DNA of 64,000 nt from Microbacterium endophyticum. GTDB taxonomy: Bacteria; Actinomycetota; Actinomycetes; Actinomycetales; Microbacteriaceae. The DNA lies in the NCBI RefSeq assembly GCF_011047135.1, contig NZ_CP049255.1:124001-188000 (forward strand), in the 5' to 3' direction. The notes under the pieces were generated by a model that was given only the letters and a program-made list of their open reading frames with translations, was not told the origin of the DNA and did no database searches. How positions within the stretch are numbered: the stretch's first letter is position 1; each line of letters starts with the position of its first letter. Made by a program: the position numbers and the translations under genes. This document shows, one piece after another, positions 55,230 to 62,848 of this stretch.

Positions 55230-56950
55230 GGTGCCGACTCACCATCAGACCGTGTGAGCTTTTCGACGGCTCCCGCGCGAGCAGGAAGATGAACGGTGAA
55301 CGAAGAGCCGGAGCCGAGATCAGTCGAGAAAGATATCTCGCCGCTGTGTGCCCTGACGATGTCACGGCTAATCGACAGCCCAAGCCCCGTGCCGCCCGTC
55401 TTTCTAGCCCCTCCGCGAAAAAAGCGATCGAACAGGCGCTCCTGGGCCGCAAGTGGAATACCGACCCCCGTGTCATGAACCGTGATCGTCGTCCCCCATT
55501 CACTGTCTTCGCCCGAGACGATTGTCACGAGTCCGCCGTCACGGTTGAATTCGATCGCGTTGCTGATGAGGTTATCGAAGACTTGACGCAGCCTCACGGG
55601 ATCTGCGGTTACGTGTGCTGAGCGAACGCCATCGACATTGATCGTGATCGCACGATCAGCTGCGATCGGACGGAATTCCTCGGCTGATCTGAGCAGCAGG
55701 GTCGCAACGTCGAGGTCCTCCGGAGAAATCGTCATATCGAGCGAAAGTCGAGACGCTCGGGATGCCGCCAATACCTCTGCGACGATTTCCCCAAGCCGAT
55801 CTCCACTTCGTCCCGCGACCGTAAGGTTCTCGTGTGTGCGCGCGGAGAGTTGATGGTCGTCAAGGGCAAGTTCGAGATGCCCCATGAGCGATGTGAGCGG
55901 TGTTCTCAGCTCATGGGAAATAGAGGCGATGAGTTCATCCCGTGCGCGCTGCGCTGTAAGCTCGGCCGTCACGTCCTGCACGATCACGACTGTGCCCGCA
56001 TCCAAGCCGCGTTCGTCGCGGATTTTTCGGGCCGTGCTCCGCACTGCCCACCTGCGCGCAGTGGGGCGGCCGTGCCACAACAGGTCGCGGTCGAAAAACT
56101 CCCCTCGGAGCGCTCGCGCAATCGAACTGTCGCGGGGCGAGATCTTGGTCGTTCCGTCCGATGCGTAGAGATCTGCGGCCATATCGTCAGCGTCCGACAG
56201 CCCCGGGATGGTGTCAACCAGCCGGCAGTAAGAGTCATTCATGAATGTGACATCGCCGCTGGCGGTGAACCGAACGACACCGAAGTCAACAGCATCGAGC
56301 ACGTCAGTGACGAGCCGCTCATGGCGGTGAGCGCGCGTCAACGCGCCCGCCAAAACTTCCGATCGCGAAACAGTGAGCGCGCGTTGTGCCGTAAAGCGCC
56401 GCGATGCCGTGAAACTTGCATAGGACACTGCACAGAGGACCACAGGAAGCACAAACGCTGAGAAAAGACCGAATATCGTCCCGGAGAATACGAGCAGCGT
56501 CCAGTAGAGCGCTGGAATCACGATAACGCTCGTAATGAACAGTGCCAGCCCTAGTGAGCCCAACCACATCGCGGGGAACACCCAGAGCAAGCCATACCCA
56601 CCAGCCGGGCTAGCCGCGCGCAGTATCGCGATTGCGAAGACGTCGATCAGCGGAATGACAGCGATAAAAAGCGGTCCGCCCCGGTCCCACGGCACGATGA
56701 GGGTGGCGCCAGCCGATGCAAAGATGAGAAGCACCCCGAGTAGAAAAAAGCCAGGATCAGCAGTCGCGCCTCCTGCGAACTCCAGTATGACGATCACGAG
56801 CACGACCGCACACAGGGGTACTTGGTTCAGCAGCGCGCTGCGCGCACGATCAGCATCGTCGTAGGTGCCGGATCTTCGCCCGATGTGGGCCAGCGCCCAC
56901 TCACCGCGCGGAGTCTCCGCTGGCGACGCTATGCCGTTTCCGCGCTTCAT
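55226..56950 (-). CDS. Orphan membrane sensor histidine kinase with PAS domain
   Basis: The 574-residue kinase has about six transmembrane helices (residues 42-185) and a PAS-like domain (VLDAVDFGVVRFTASGDVTFMNDSYC). The H-box SISHELRTPLTSLMGHLE has phospho-His about residue 346. The ATPase part has the N-box FDNLISNAIEFNRDGG, DTGVGIP and GGTGLGLSISRDIVRAHSG. No response regulator gene is adjacent. The frame opens at 57076; the ATG at 56950 has TACCTT six bases upstream and starts the conserved part. The downstream partner is the degenerate GGDEF protein, with a four-base overlap. Confidence 0.9.
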   Translation of the reverse strand: MKRGNGIASPAETPRGEWALAHIGRRSGTYDDADRARSALLNQVPLCAVVLVIVILEFAGGATADPGFFLLGVLLIFASAGATLIVPWDRGGPLFIAVIPLIDVFAIAILRAASPAGGYGLLWVFPAMWLGSLGLALFITSVIVIPALYWTLLVFSGTIFGLFSAFVLPVVLCAVSYASFTASRRFTAQRALTVSRSEVLAGALTRAHRHERLVTDVLDAVDFGVVRFTASGDVTFMNDSYCRLVDTIPGLSDADDMAADLYASDGTTKISPRDSSIARALRGEFFDRDLLWHGRPTARRWAVRSTARKIRDERGLDAGTVVIVQDVTAELTAQRARDELIASISHELRTPLTSLMGHLELALDDHQLSARTHENLTVAGRSGDRLGEIVAEVLAASRASRLSLDMTISPEDLDVATLLLRSAEEFRPIAADRAITINVDGVRSAHVTADPVRLRQVFDNLISNAIEFNRDGGLVTIVSGEDSEWGTTITVHDTGVGIPLAAQERLFDRFFRGGARKTGGTGLGLSISRDIVRAHSGEISFSTDLGSGSSFTVHLPARAGAVEKLTRSDGESAP

Positions 56951-56956
56951 AGTCTG

Positions 56957-56962
56957 AAGGTA
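56957..56962 (-). promoter_or_regulatory. -10 element of a predicted leaderless promoter (histidine kinase)
   Basis: TACCTT on the minus strand, six bases (CAGACT), then the ATG at 56950. It supports the internal start over the upstream frame. Confidence 0.48.
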
Positions 56963-56993
56963 CCGCGACACGGCGAACGGCAGTGGCCAACTC

Positions 56994-58592
56994 TTAGCTG
57001 ATGTCGGCGGCATCCCGTCGTGCGTACTCGATGAGGAGTTCTTTTTCGCGCGCATGCGACGGAACGAAGATCGCAATCAGAGCGGCCCCCACAATGATCG
57101 CTATTGCTCCGACCAGGTAGGCGCCGAGGGCGCCGGTGACGAGACTCTGTGTCGCGCCCGCGAGTATCTGGTCTTTGTATTGCGGATACTTATCCGCGAC
57201 ATGAAGCGCCGACGAATACGACGCTTGCAGCGCACGAGTGATTTCGGCGGTCACGGTGGCCGACTCCGAACTCGATGAGATGAGTTTGCCGAATGAACGA
57301 GCGAAGCCCGCGGCCAGGATTGCGCCAAGAAGCGCTTGCAGGATGGAGCCCCCCAGGTCGCGTTGGAGATCGGATGTCGCAGAAGCCATTCCGACACGGT
57401 GCACCGGCGTGGAGTCGGTGAGCGCGCGAGATGCAGGCGTCATGGCAAACGCGACGCCGCATCCGATGATGAAGAAACCCGCACCCACCAACCAGTAAGG
57501 AGTGTCCTCACGCCAGAACAGTGTGGTCACGAACCCTACGAATACCAGCCCGTATCCGGCGAGCATCGTCGCTCTCGTGCCTTTCGACGAAACTAGACGC
57601 GCCGAGAACGGTGCGATGAGAAGCAGGCCGACCGCTGCGGGTATTGCCGCGAGTCCAGCATCGAGAGTGCCGTATCCCAAGATGTCTTGCAGAAACTGTT
57701 GTGCAACGAACATGAATCCCATGAGCGCGCCGAAGACAACCATGCCCGCAAGAGCCGGTACCCAGAACATCCGTCGTCGCGCGACCTTGAGCTGGTAGAG
57801 CGGGTTCACGGCGGTCATCTGACGCCAGGCAAAGGCTGCGAAGAGCACGACAGCTAGCACGATGAGGGTGATACCTGCCTGCTCGTCTCCCGGTGCGAAG
57901 ACGATCCCGATTCCGAGGACCAGCGCAGCGACGGCGAATACCGAGAGCACGCCTCCGAAATGATCCACGCGGTCGCCGGATTCAGCGACGTGCGACGGGA
58001 CGACAAAAGCCACAAGAATGAAACCGACAGCCGCAATTGGTGCTGCCAGCAGAAAGGCCGAGCCCCACCAGAACTTCTCCAGCAGAAGGCCCGCCAGGAC
58101 CGATCCGATGACCGATGACATCGCGGACACGCTGGACCAAAGCGCAATAGCGGTTGTTCGCCGCTTTCCCTGCACCCACAGTGCGGTTATGAGAGAAAGA
58201 GTCGTCGGGTAGGCCATACCCGCCGCGATACCGGTGAAGAGCCGCGCGATGATGAGCAGCTCGATCGACGGTGCGAATGCAGCGAAGAAGCTGGCGAGCA
58301 CCGTGAGCGCGAGCCCCACGAGGAGGAGCTGCTTGCGTCCATAGCGATCAGCCAGCGCTCCGAGATAGAGCACCGACATCGCGAGCCCCAGCGAACAGCC
58401 CAATGCGACAAGATTGAGGGAGGTCTGACCTGCGCCGAAGGCATCCCCAATTTCGGGAAGGGCGATATTGGCTGCCGCTAGGTTGATGTTGCAGACCAGG
58501 GCGGCCAAGATAAGTGCCGTCAGCACGAGCGCAGGACGTCGAGGTGCGCCGGTCACCGTGGGTATAGCAGTGCTGGCTGCTGCGTCGTTCAT
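56994..58592 (-). CDS. MFS transporter, DHA2 (14-TM drug:H+ antiporter) family
   Basis: The 532-residue protein has 14 hydrophobic segments. Motif A is GALADRYGRKQLLLVG. NINLAAANIALPEIGDAF in helix 1 is the DHA2 motif D1, and motif C-like WSSVSAMSSVIGSVLAGLLLE lies in helix 5. It resembles EmrB/QacA-type multidrug exporters; the substrate is unknown. The ATG start at 58592 has TAGGGT six bases upstream. It is divergent from the methyltransferase and 43 bases upstream of the kinase. Confidence 0.92.
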   Translation of the reverse strand: MNDAAASTAIPTVTGAPRRPALVLTALILAALVCNINLAAANIALPEIGDAFGAGQTSLNLVALGCSLGLAMSVLYLGALADRYGRKQLLLVGLALTVLASFFAAFAPSIELLIIARLFTGIAAGMAYPTTLSLITALWVQGKRRTTAIALWSSVSAMSSVIGSVLAGLLLEKFWWGSAFLLAAPIAAVGFILVAFVVPSHVAESGDRVDHFGGVLSVFAVAALVLGIGIVFAPGDEQAGITLIVLAVVLFAAFAWRQMTAVNPLYQLKVARRRMFWVPALAGMVVFGALMGFMFVAQQFLQDILGYGTLDAGLAAIPAAVGLLLIAPFSARLVSSKGTRATMLAGYGLVFVGFVTTLFWREDTPYWLVGAGFFIIGCGVAFAMTPASRALTDSTPVHRVGMASATSDLQRDLGGSILQALLGAILAAGFARSFGKLISSSSESATVTAEITRALQASYSSALHVADKYPQYKDQILAGATQSLVTGALGAYLVGAIAIIVGAALIAIFVPSHAREKELLIEYARRDAADIS

Positions 58593-58598
58593 GCGCCA

Positions 58599-58604
58599 AC
58601 CCTA
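58599..58604 (-). promoter_or_regulatory. -10 element of a predicted leaderless promoter (MFS transporter)
   Basis: TAGGGT on the minus strand ends six bases before the ATG at 58592. Confidence 0.48.
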
Positions 58605-58651
58605 TCGGCGGCAGCGAGACCGGCAGCTCCGCCGTCACAGGGCGTCGCCGC

Positions 58652-58657
58652 TATCGT
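58652..58657 (+). promoter_or_regulatory. -10 element of a predicted leaderless promoter (methyltransferase)
   Basis: TATCGT ends seven bases (TCAGACT) before the ATG at 58665; no ribosome-binding site is present. Confidence 0.48.
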
Positions 58658-58664
58658 TCAGACT

Positions 58665-59531
58665 ATGAATGGCGACGACATCGACATCGAGTGGGCCGAC
58701 GCGCGAGAAGCGAATCTCAGAAACTGGAATGATCGCGTTGCGATCCATGAAGAAGCCTATGAGCTCAGCGAATTCGACAACCCACGCTATGTCTCGCGCG
58801 TAGTTCAAGATGACCTGCCAGTGCTCTCCCGGTTTCTGCCCGCCCAATCACTGCACGGGCTCGAGCTGTGCCATTTGCAATGCCATATCGGTACCGACAC
58901 GGTTTCTCTTGCCCGTGCCGGCGCCAGCGTCACAGGAGTCGACTTCTCGGCTCCTGCACTCGAGTCCGCCCGGCGACTAGCTGAACGCGCGCAGGTGCGA
59001 GCGTCTTGGGTGCTGACAGATGTCCTCGACGCTGCAGCCGCAGTGCGCACGACGTTTGATGTCGTCTACACGAGCATTGGAACAATCACATGGCTCGCTG
59101 ATCTAGAGAAATGGGCGACGCAGATCGCGACGCTTCTCAAACCGGGCGGGGTTTTCTTCATCCGTGATGGACACCCGATCCTTTATTCGCTCGACGAGGA
59201 TGCTCCCGATTTGCAGCTGCGATACCGCTACTTCGACGTCGGTAGCGCGCAAGCGTGGGACGACGAATCTACCTATGCCGGCAACGGCAAGGTCACGAAC
59301 ACGCGTACCTATGAGTGGCCGCATCCACTATCGCGGATCGTCATGTCTCTCATTTCCGCCGGCCTTCACATCGAGTTCTTCGACGAGGGCGACACGTTGC
59401 CCTGGCGCTTCAGCGAGCGGATGATCGAAGTGGACGGGGGCTACGCGTGGCCGGCATCGGAACGCGATGTCGTGCCATGTACGTACACGATTGTTGCGCG
59501 GAACAACCGACAGGCACCGAAAGCTCCGTAA
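58665..59531 (+). CDS. Class I SAM-dependent methyltransferase
   Basis: The 288-residue protein has LHGLELCHLQCHIGTDTVSLARAGASVTGVDFSAPALESAR (SAM motifs I and II), DVVYTSIGTITWLADLEKWA (motif IV region) and LLKPGGVFFIRDGHP. Close relatives are common in actinobacteria and unassigned; the target is a small molecule by analogy. The C-terminal region (WPHPLSRIVMSLISAGLHIEFFDEGDTLPWRF) is conserved in this subfamily. It is divergent from the MFS transporter across a 72-base gap. Confidence 0.88.
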   Translation: MNGDDIDIEWADAREANLRNWNDRVAIHEEAYELSEFDNPRYVSRVVQDDLPVLSRFLPAQSLHGLELCHLQCHIGTDTVSLARAGASVTGVDFSAPALESARRLAERAQVRASWVLTDVLDAAAAVRTTFDVVYTSIGTITWLADLEKWATQIATLLKPGGVFFIRDGHPILYSLDEDAPDLQLRYRYFDVGSAQAWDDESTYAGNGKVTNTRTYEWPHPLSRIVMSLISAGLHIEFFDEGDTLPWRFSERMIEVDGGYAWPASERDVVPCTYTIVARNNRQAPKAP

Positions 59532-59617
59532 TGGCCTAGGTAACTTCTACCTATCGACGGGAGAAAAAGTTCCGTGCACTCTCGGGGTGAAAAATCATTC
59601 CGAGAAAGGTTTAGACA

Positions 59618-60103
59618 GTGCCGAAAAAACGTGCGATGAAGTTGACCGAAATAGCCGTTATCGCGGTCATCGCTGCAGCCTTGTCTGGCTGCATAGCCAA
59701 CCCCGTCGATCAGCTCGTTCAGGGAGGAGCCGAGAGTCTCGTAGAGCAAGCATTGGAAGGCACGAGCGGTGCTGACGTTGATATAGACGTCAGCGACGGT
59801 ACAGATGTAGGTCTTCCGGATGGCTGGCCTGAACTCCCCATGCCAGAGGGAAAAGTCATATCGGCGATGCGGATTGATGACTCATACTCCGCGACCATCT
59901 TGACGACTGACGAACAAACGATCGAAGACACCATTGCAGAATTGAATGCGCTCGGCTACGCGGAAGTCACTACAGCCGATCTGGGTGGCTTCAAGACAGT
60001 GAGCGTCGCCGACGAGGAGCTGACAGTTCTCTTGTCATGGTTTGAAGACGAAGAAAACGGCGGGTACTCGGTCAGCTACTCAGTGGTCGCGACCCAGTCA
60101 TAG
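59618..60103 (+). CDS. Putative lipoprotein of unknown function
   Basis: The 161-residue protein has an N-terminal signal and lipobox (IAAALSGC, Cys25), so it is predicted to be lipid-anchored outside the membrane. The mature part is acidic, with DVDIDVSDGTDVGLPDGWPELPMPEG and IAELNALGYAEVTTADLGG; I recognise no domain beyond a weak likeness to secreted actinobacterial lipoproteins. The GTG at 59618 has AAAGG eight bases upstream; the ATG at 59636 is an alternative. It lies between a methyltransferase and a LuxR-type regulator, all on the plus strand, with no shared operon evidence. Confidence 0.78.
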   Translation: MPKKRAMKLTEIAVIAVIAAALSGCIANPVDQLVQGGAESLVEQALEGTSGADVDIDVSDGTDVGLPDGWPELPMPEGKVISAMRIDDSYSATILTTDEQTIEDTIAELNALGYAEVTTADLGGFKTVSVADEELTVLLSWFEDEENGGYSVSYSVVATQS

Positions 60104-60167
60104 CGCGGTCACGGTGCGCGATAGCTAAGCACCCGAATTCAGCATTGCCGACACTCCGCGCTCTCGC

Positions 60168-60173
60168 TAACCT
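60168..60173 (+). promoter_or_regulatory. -10 element of a predicted leaderless promoter (LuxR regulator)
   Basis: TAACCT ends seven bases before the ATG at 60181 and supports this start over the earlier in-frame codon at 60145. Confidence 0.48.
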
Positions 60174-60180
60174 CAGGGCG

Positions 60181-62769
60181 ATGGGGGCACATCAAAGCGA
60201 TCCTGCGTCATGGCCGTTGCTCGCGCGCGGCGCCCTTGTTGCCGACATTGTCAGCGGAGTGACACGGCGTCCTGGTCGTTCTCAGCTCATCCGCGGTCCG
60301 AGTGGAATCGGTAAGACCACAGTTGCCGCCCACGTTGCCCGGACGCTCTCAGGACGCGGTTTGCGCGTCGTGCCGATTGTTGCTCTGGCTGAGCTCTCGC
60401 ACGTGCCGCTCGCAGCTCTCGCTCCACTGCTGGCCACGGCCCCAACGTCGGAGAACCGCGTCGATCTCCGTCTGCAGTCGCTCGTGACGCTGATCGGTGC
60501 TGCGCCACATGAGTGTGTTTTGGTCGTGGACGATGCACCACTTCTCGATGAGGTTTCGGCGAGCACTCTGTATCAGCTCATAAGAGTGTTCGGGGTAGCC
60601 GCCGTGATGACAGCTCGTGACGAACACACGATCAGCGGCCCACTGGAAAGGCTGCATCACGAGAATCTTCTTACTTTGATCGACGTGCCACCGTTGTCGG
60701 CAGTGGAAGTCGAAGAGGTCGTTGAACGTTATCTCGAGAAACCGCTTCAGCCGGACATCGGGGCAACTCTGCAACGGTACGTTGAGGGTAACCCGCTCTA
60801 CCTTCGTGAAATCGTCTTCGAGGCCGAACGGTCGGGGCGAGTGCTAGCGAAAGACTTCGGTGTCGTTATCGAACCAACGTCGCTCCCGCGATACTGGCTC
60901 GATACTTTTCGAACACGAATAGACGACATTCGCCCCAAAGCACGACGGCTGGCGCAACTGCTCAGTGTGTCCCAGCCCTGGCCCGTATCCTTGGCATCGT
61001 CCATCGGTGCCGATGCGCTCGACGAACTTCGACGCCGAGCTGTTGTATCCATAGAACCAGACGAACGGCAACTCGTTCGTCTGGCGCATCCATTCTTTAC
61101 CGAAGCGATCGTTGGTGACATGAGCGCCACCCGTCGCAAGCAAACTGTTCGCCGCGCAGCCGCCGCCCTGCGCTCCACGGATATTGATTCCGATCGCTTA
61201 ACCGCAGCGCATCTCCTCCTAGAAGAGCCCGATACGGATGCCCGAGAGTTGGAGTGGGCGGCGAGCTTTGCTCTCGACGCCCGCGATGCAGCGGCGGCGT
61301 TACGTCTTGCACGTGCGGCCAAGAAGCGCGGAGGAGGCTTCACGACAGACTTTATCTTCGCGATAGCGGCGTCCGCTGTCGGGGATGTCACGGAAGCAGA
61401 AGAAGCATTCGAGTCATCGATGTCAGTGGCACCGTCCGAGGAGGATCGCGCTCGCGTTTTACTCAGATGGGGACAGCATGAGGCCTACAGAATGCACCGG
61501 CCCGATCTCGCTATTTCCCGAACGACGCTGCACCTACCCGCCCTCTCGCCCACAGCGCGAGACATCGTGTTACCCGAACTCATCAAATGGCGATTGATGG
61601 CCGGAGAGCAAGCGATTCTAGGAGAGCTGAAAGATGGCACCCAAACCGACGCGCTCAGCGCTGTATCTCACGGTTTGGTGAGGTCCATGGTTGCCACCAT
61701 GGCGGGACATTCCGCGGATGCTACCGCCGCAATCTCCGCAACGCGTGCATTGCTCCCCCCAACGCTCAAGGATCTGCCGCACGCGTCGGATCTGCTCGAC
61801 CTCTCTGAGTTTCTCGTCTCGGTCGCCGAAGGTCGAATTGTTGACGCTCAAGCATTTGCGGCATCGCACCGAGCGAGCGGGCCGACAGACGCCGCGGGGA
61901 TGTGGACGTACACACTCGCCCTCATTCATTTACATGCCGGGGTCTACGGTAAAGCTGACGAGCTTGCAGAGTTGGCCGTGCGCCAACTTGAGTGGCGAGA
62001 CTTCACCGGCCTCGTTGGGTGCGCCCGAGCCTTGTCTGCAACGACAGCAGCGCTCTTAGGTGACGAAGATCGCGCCCGGATGCGCTTAACTGAGCTGCCT
62101 TCGGCTTCCCTGAAGGATGCGAAAACGATCCTTCAGCGAGGTGAAGCTCTTGCGTGGCTAGATGTCTCCGCAGGTAAGCGCGAAGAGGCCGCGCAACGCA
62201 TCCGCGCGGCGGTGAAACAGGCACTCTTACAACAGCACGAGCTACTGGCGGCTATCACCGCCACTGTCGCGATCCGGATAGGACTGCCGAATGCTGTCCT
62301 TGACCTCTTAGAGGAATCCGCGTCCGAAAACTCAGCGGAGATTTTTCGTGCAGTCTGTCATGTCGCCCGCGCAGCGTCGCGATCGGATCACGCTGTCGCC
62401 GTATCAATGACTCCGCGGCTGCGCGCCGCTGGCCTCGATGCGCTTGCGCTTCACATCTGCAGCGTCGCTGCCGTCCGATCGCCTGAAACAATGATTCGCC
62501 GCAAAGCTCGGCTTTTCTGCGCGGAGCTCAACGAAGGCGCCTTGTCGGATGCAACGCTGCGGCGATCTCCATCCGGTGACGCTCGCCTGTTGTCACGACG
62601 AGAACTCGAGATTGCTCACCTCGCGGCGCAGCGAATACGCAGTCGACACATTGCCGAACAGCTTGGTGTTTCCGTGCGAACTGTTGAGAACCACCTCGGG
62701 AATATTTATCGCAAGCTCGAAGTGAATGGTCGAGAAGAGCTCGCGGCTCTCAACATCAACAGTTTCTAG
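60181..62769 (+). CDS. Large ATPase-containing LuxR-family regulator (LAL/STAND type)
   Basis: The 862-residue regulator has an N-terminal STAND-like ATPase (Walker A IRGPSGIGKTTVAAH about residues 37-51; Walker B CVLVVDDAPLLDE). A long helical repeat region follows, rich in Ala and Leu and of tetratricopeptide type. The C-terminal LuxR helix-turn-helix is LLSRRELEIAHLAAQRIRSRHIAEQLGVSVRTVENHLGNIYRKLEV. The ligand is unknown; family members sense metabolites or sugars. The ATG at 60181 has TAACCT seven bases upstream. It is followed by a terminator shared with rpsA. Confidence 0.9.
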   Translation: MGAHQSDPASWPLLARGALVADIVSGVTRRPGRSQLIRGPSGIGKTTVAAHVARTLSGRGLRVVPIVALAELSHVPLAALAPLLATAPTSENRVDLRLQSLVTLIGAAPHECVLVVDDAPLLDEVSASTLYQLIRVFGVAAVMTARDEHTISGPLERLHHENLLTLIDVPPLSAVEVEEVVERYLEKPLQPDIGATLQRYVEGNPLYLREIVFEAERSGRVLAKDFGVVIEPTSLPRYWLDTFRTRIDDIRPKARRLAQLLSVSQPWPVSLASSIGADALDELRRRAVVSIEPDERQLVRLAHPFFTEAIVGDMSATRRKQTVRRAAAALRSTDIDSDRLTAAHLLLEEPDTDARELEWAASFALDARDAAAALRLARAAKKRGGGFTTDFIFAIAASAVGDVTEAEEAFESSMSVAPSEEDRARVLLRWGQHEAYRMHRPDLAISRTTLHLPALSPTARDIVLPELIKWRLMAGEQAILGELKDGTQTDALSAVSHGLVRSMVATMAGHSADATAAISATRALLPPTLKDLPHASDLLDLSEFLVSVAEGRIVDAQAFAASHRASGPTDAAGMWTYTLALIHLHAGVYGKADELAELAVRQLEWRDFTGLVGCARALSATTAALLGDEDRARMRLTELPSASLKDAKTILQRGEALAWLDVSAGKREEAAQRIRAAVKQALLQQHELLAAITATVAIRIGLPNAVLDLLEESASENSAEIFRAVCHVARAASRSDHAVAVSMTPRLRAAGLDALALHICSVAAVRSPETMIRRKARLFCAELNEGALSDATLRRSPSGDARLLSRRELEIAHLAAQRIRSRHIAEQLGVSVRTVENHLGNIYRKLEVNGREELAALNINSF

Positions 62770-62800
62770 CCTCGGCCGGCGGCCAATCGGCATTCAAGAA

Positions 62801-62832
62801 AAAGGGCCGGAACCAAACGGTTCCGGCCCTTT
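62801..62832. terminator. Bidirectional intrinsic terminator between the LuxR gene and rpsA
   Basis: Fourteen-base perfect arms (62801-62814 and 62819-62832) surround the loop AAAC, with the core GGGCCGGAACC/GGTTCCGGCCC. A-rich and T-rich flanks on each side fit both convergent genes. Confidence 0.93.
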
Positions 62833-62848
62833 CAGGATGCTACGAAGA

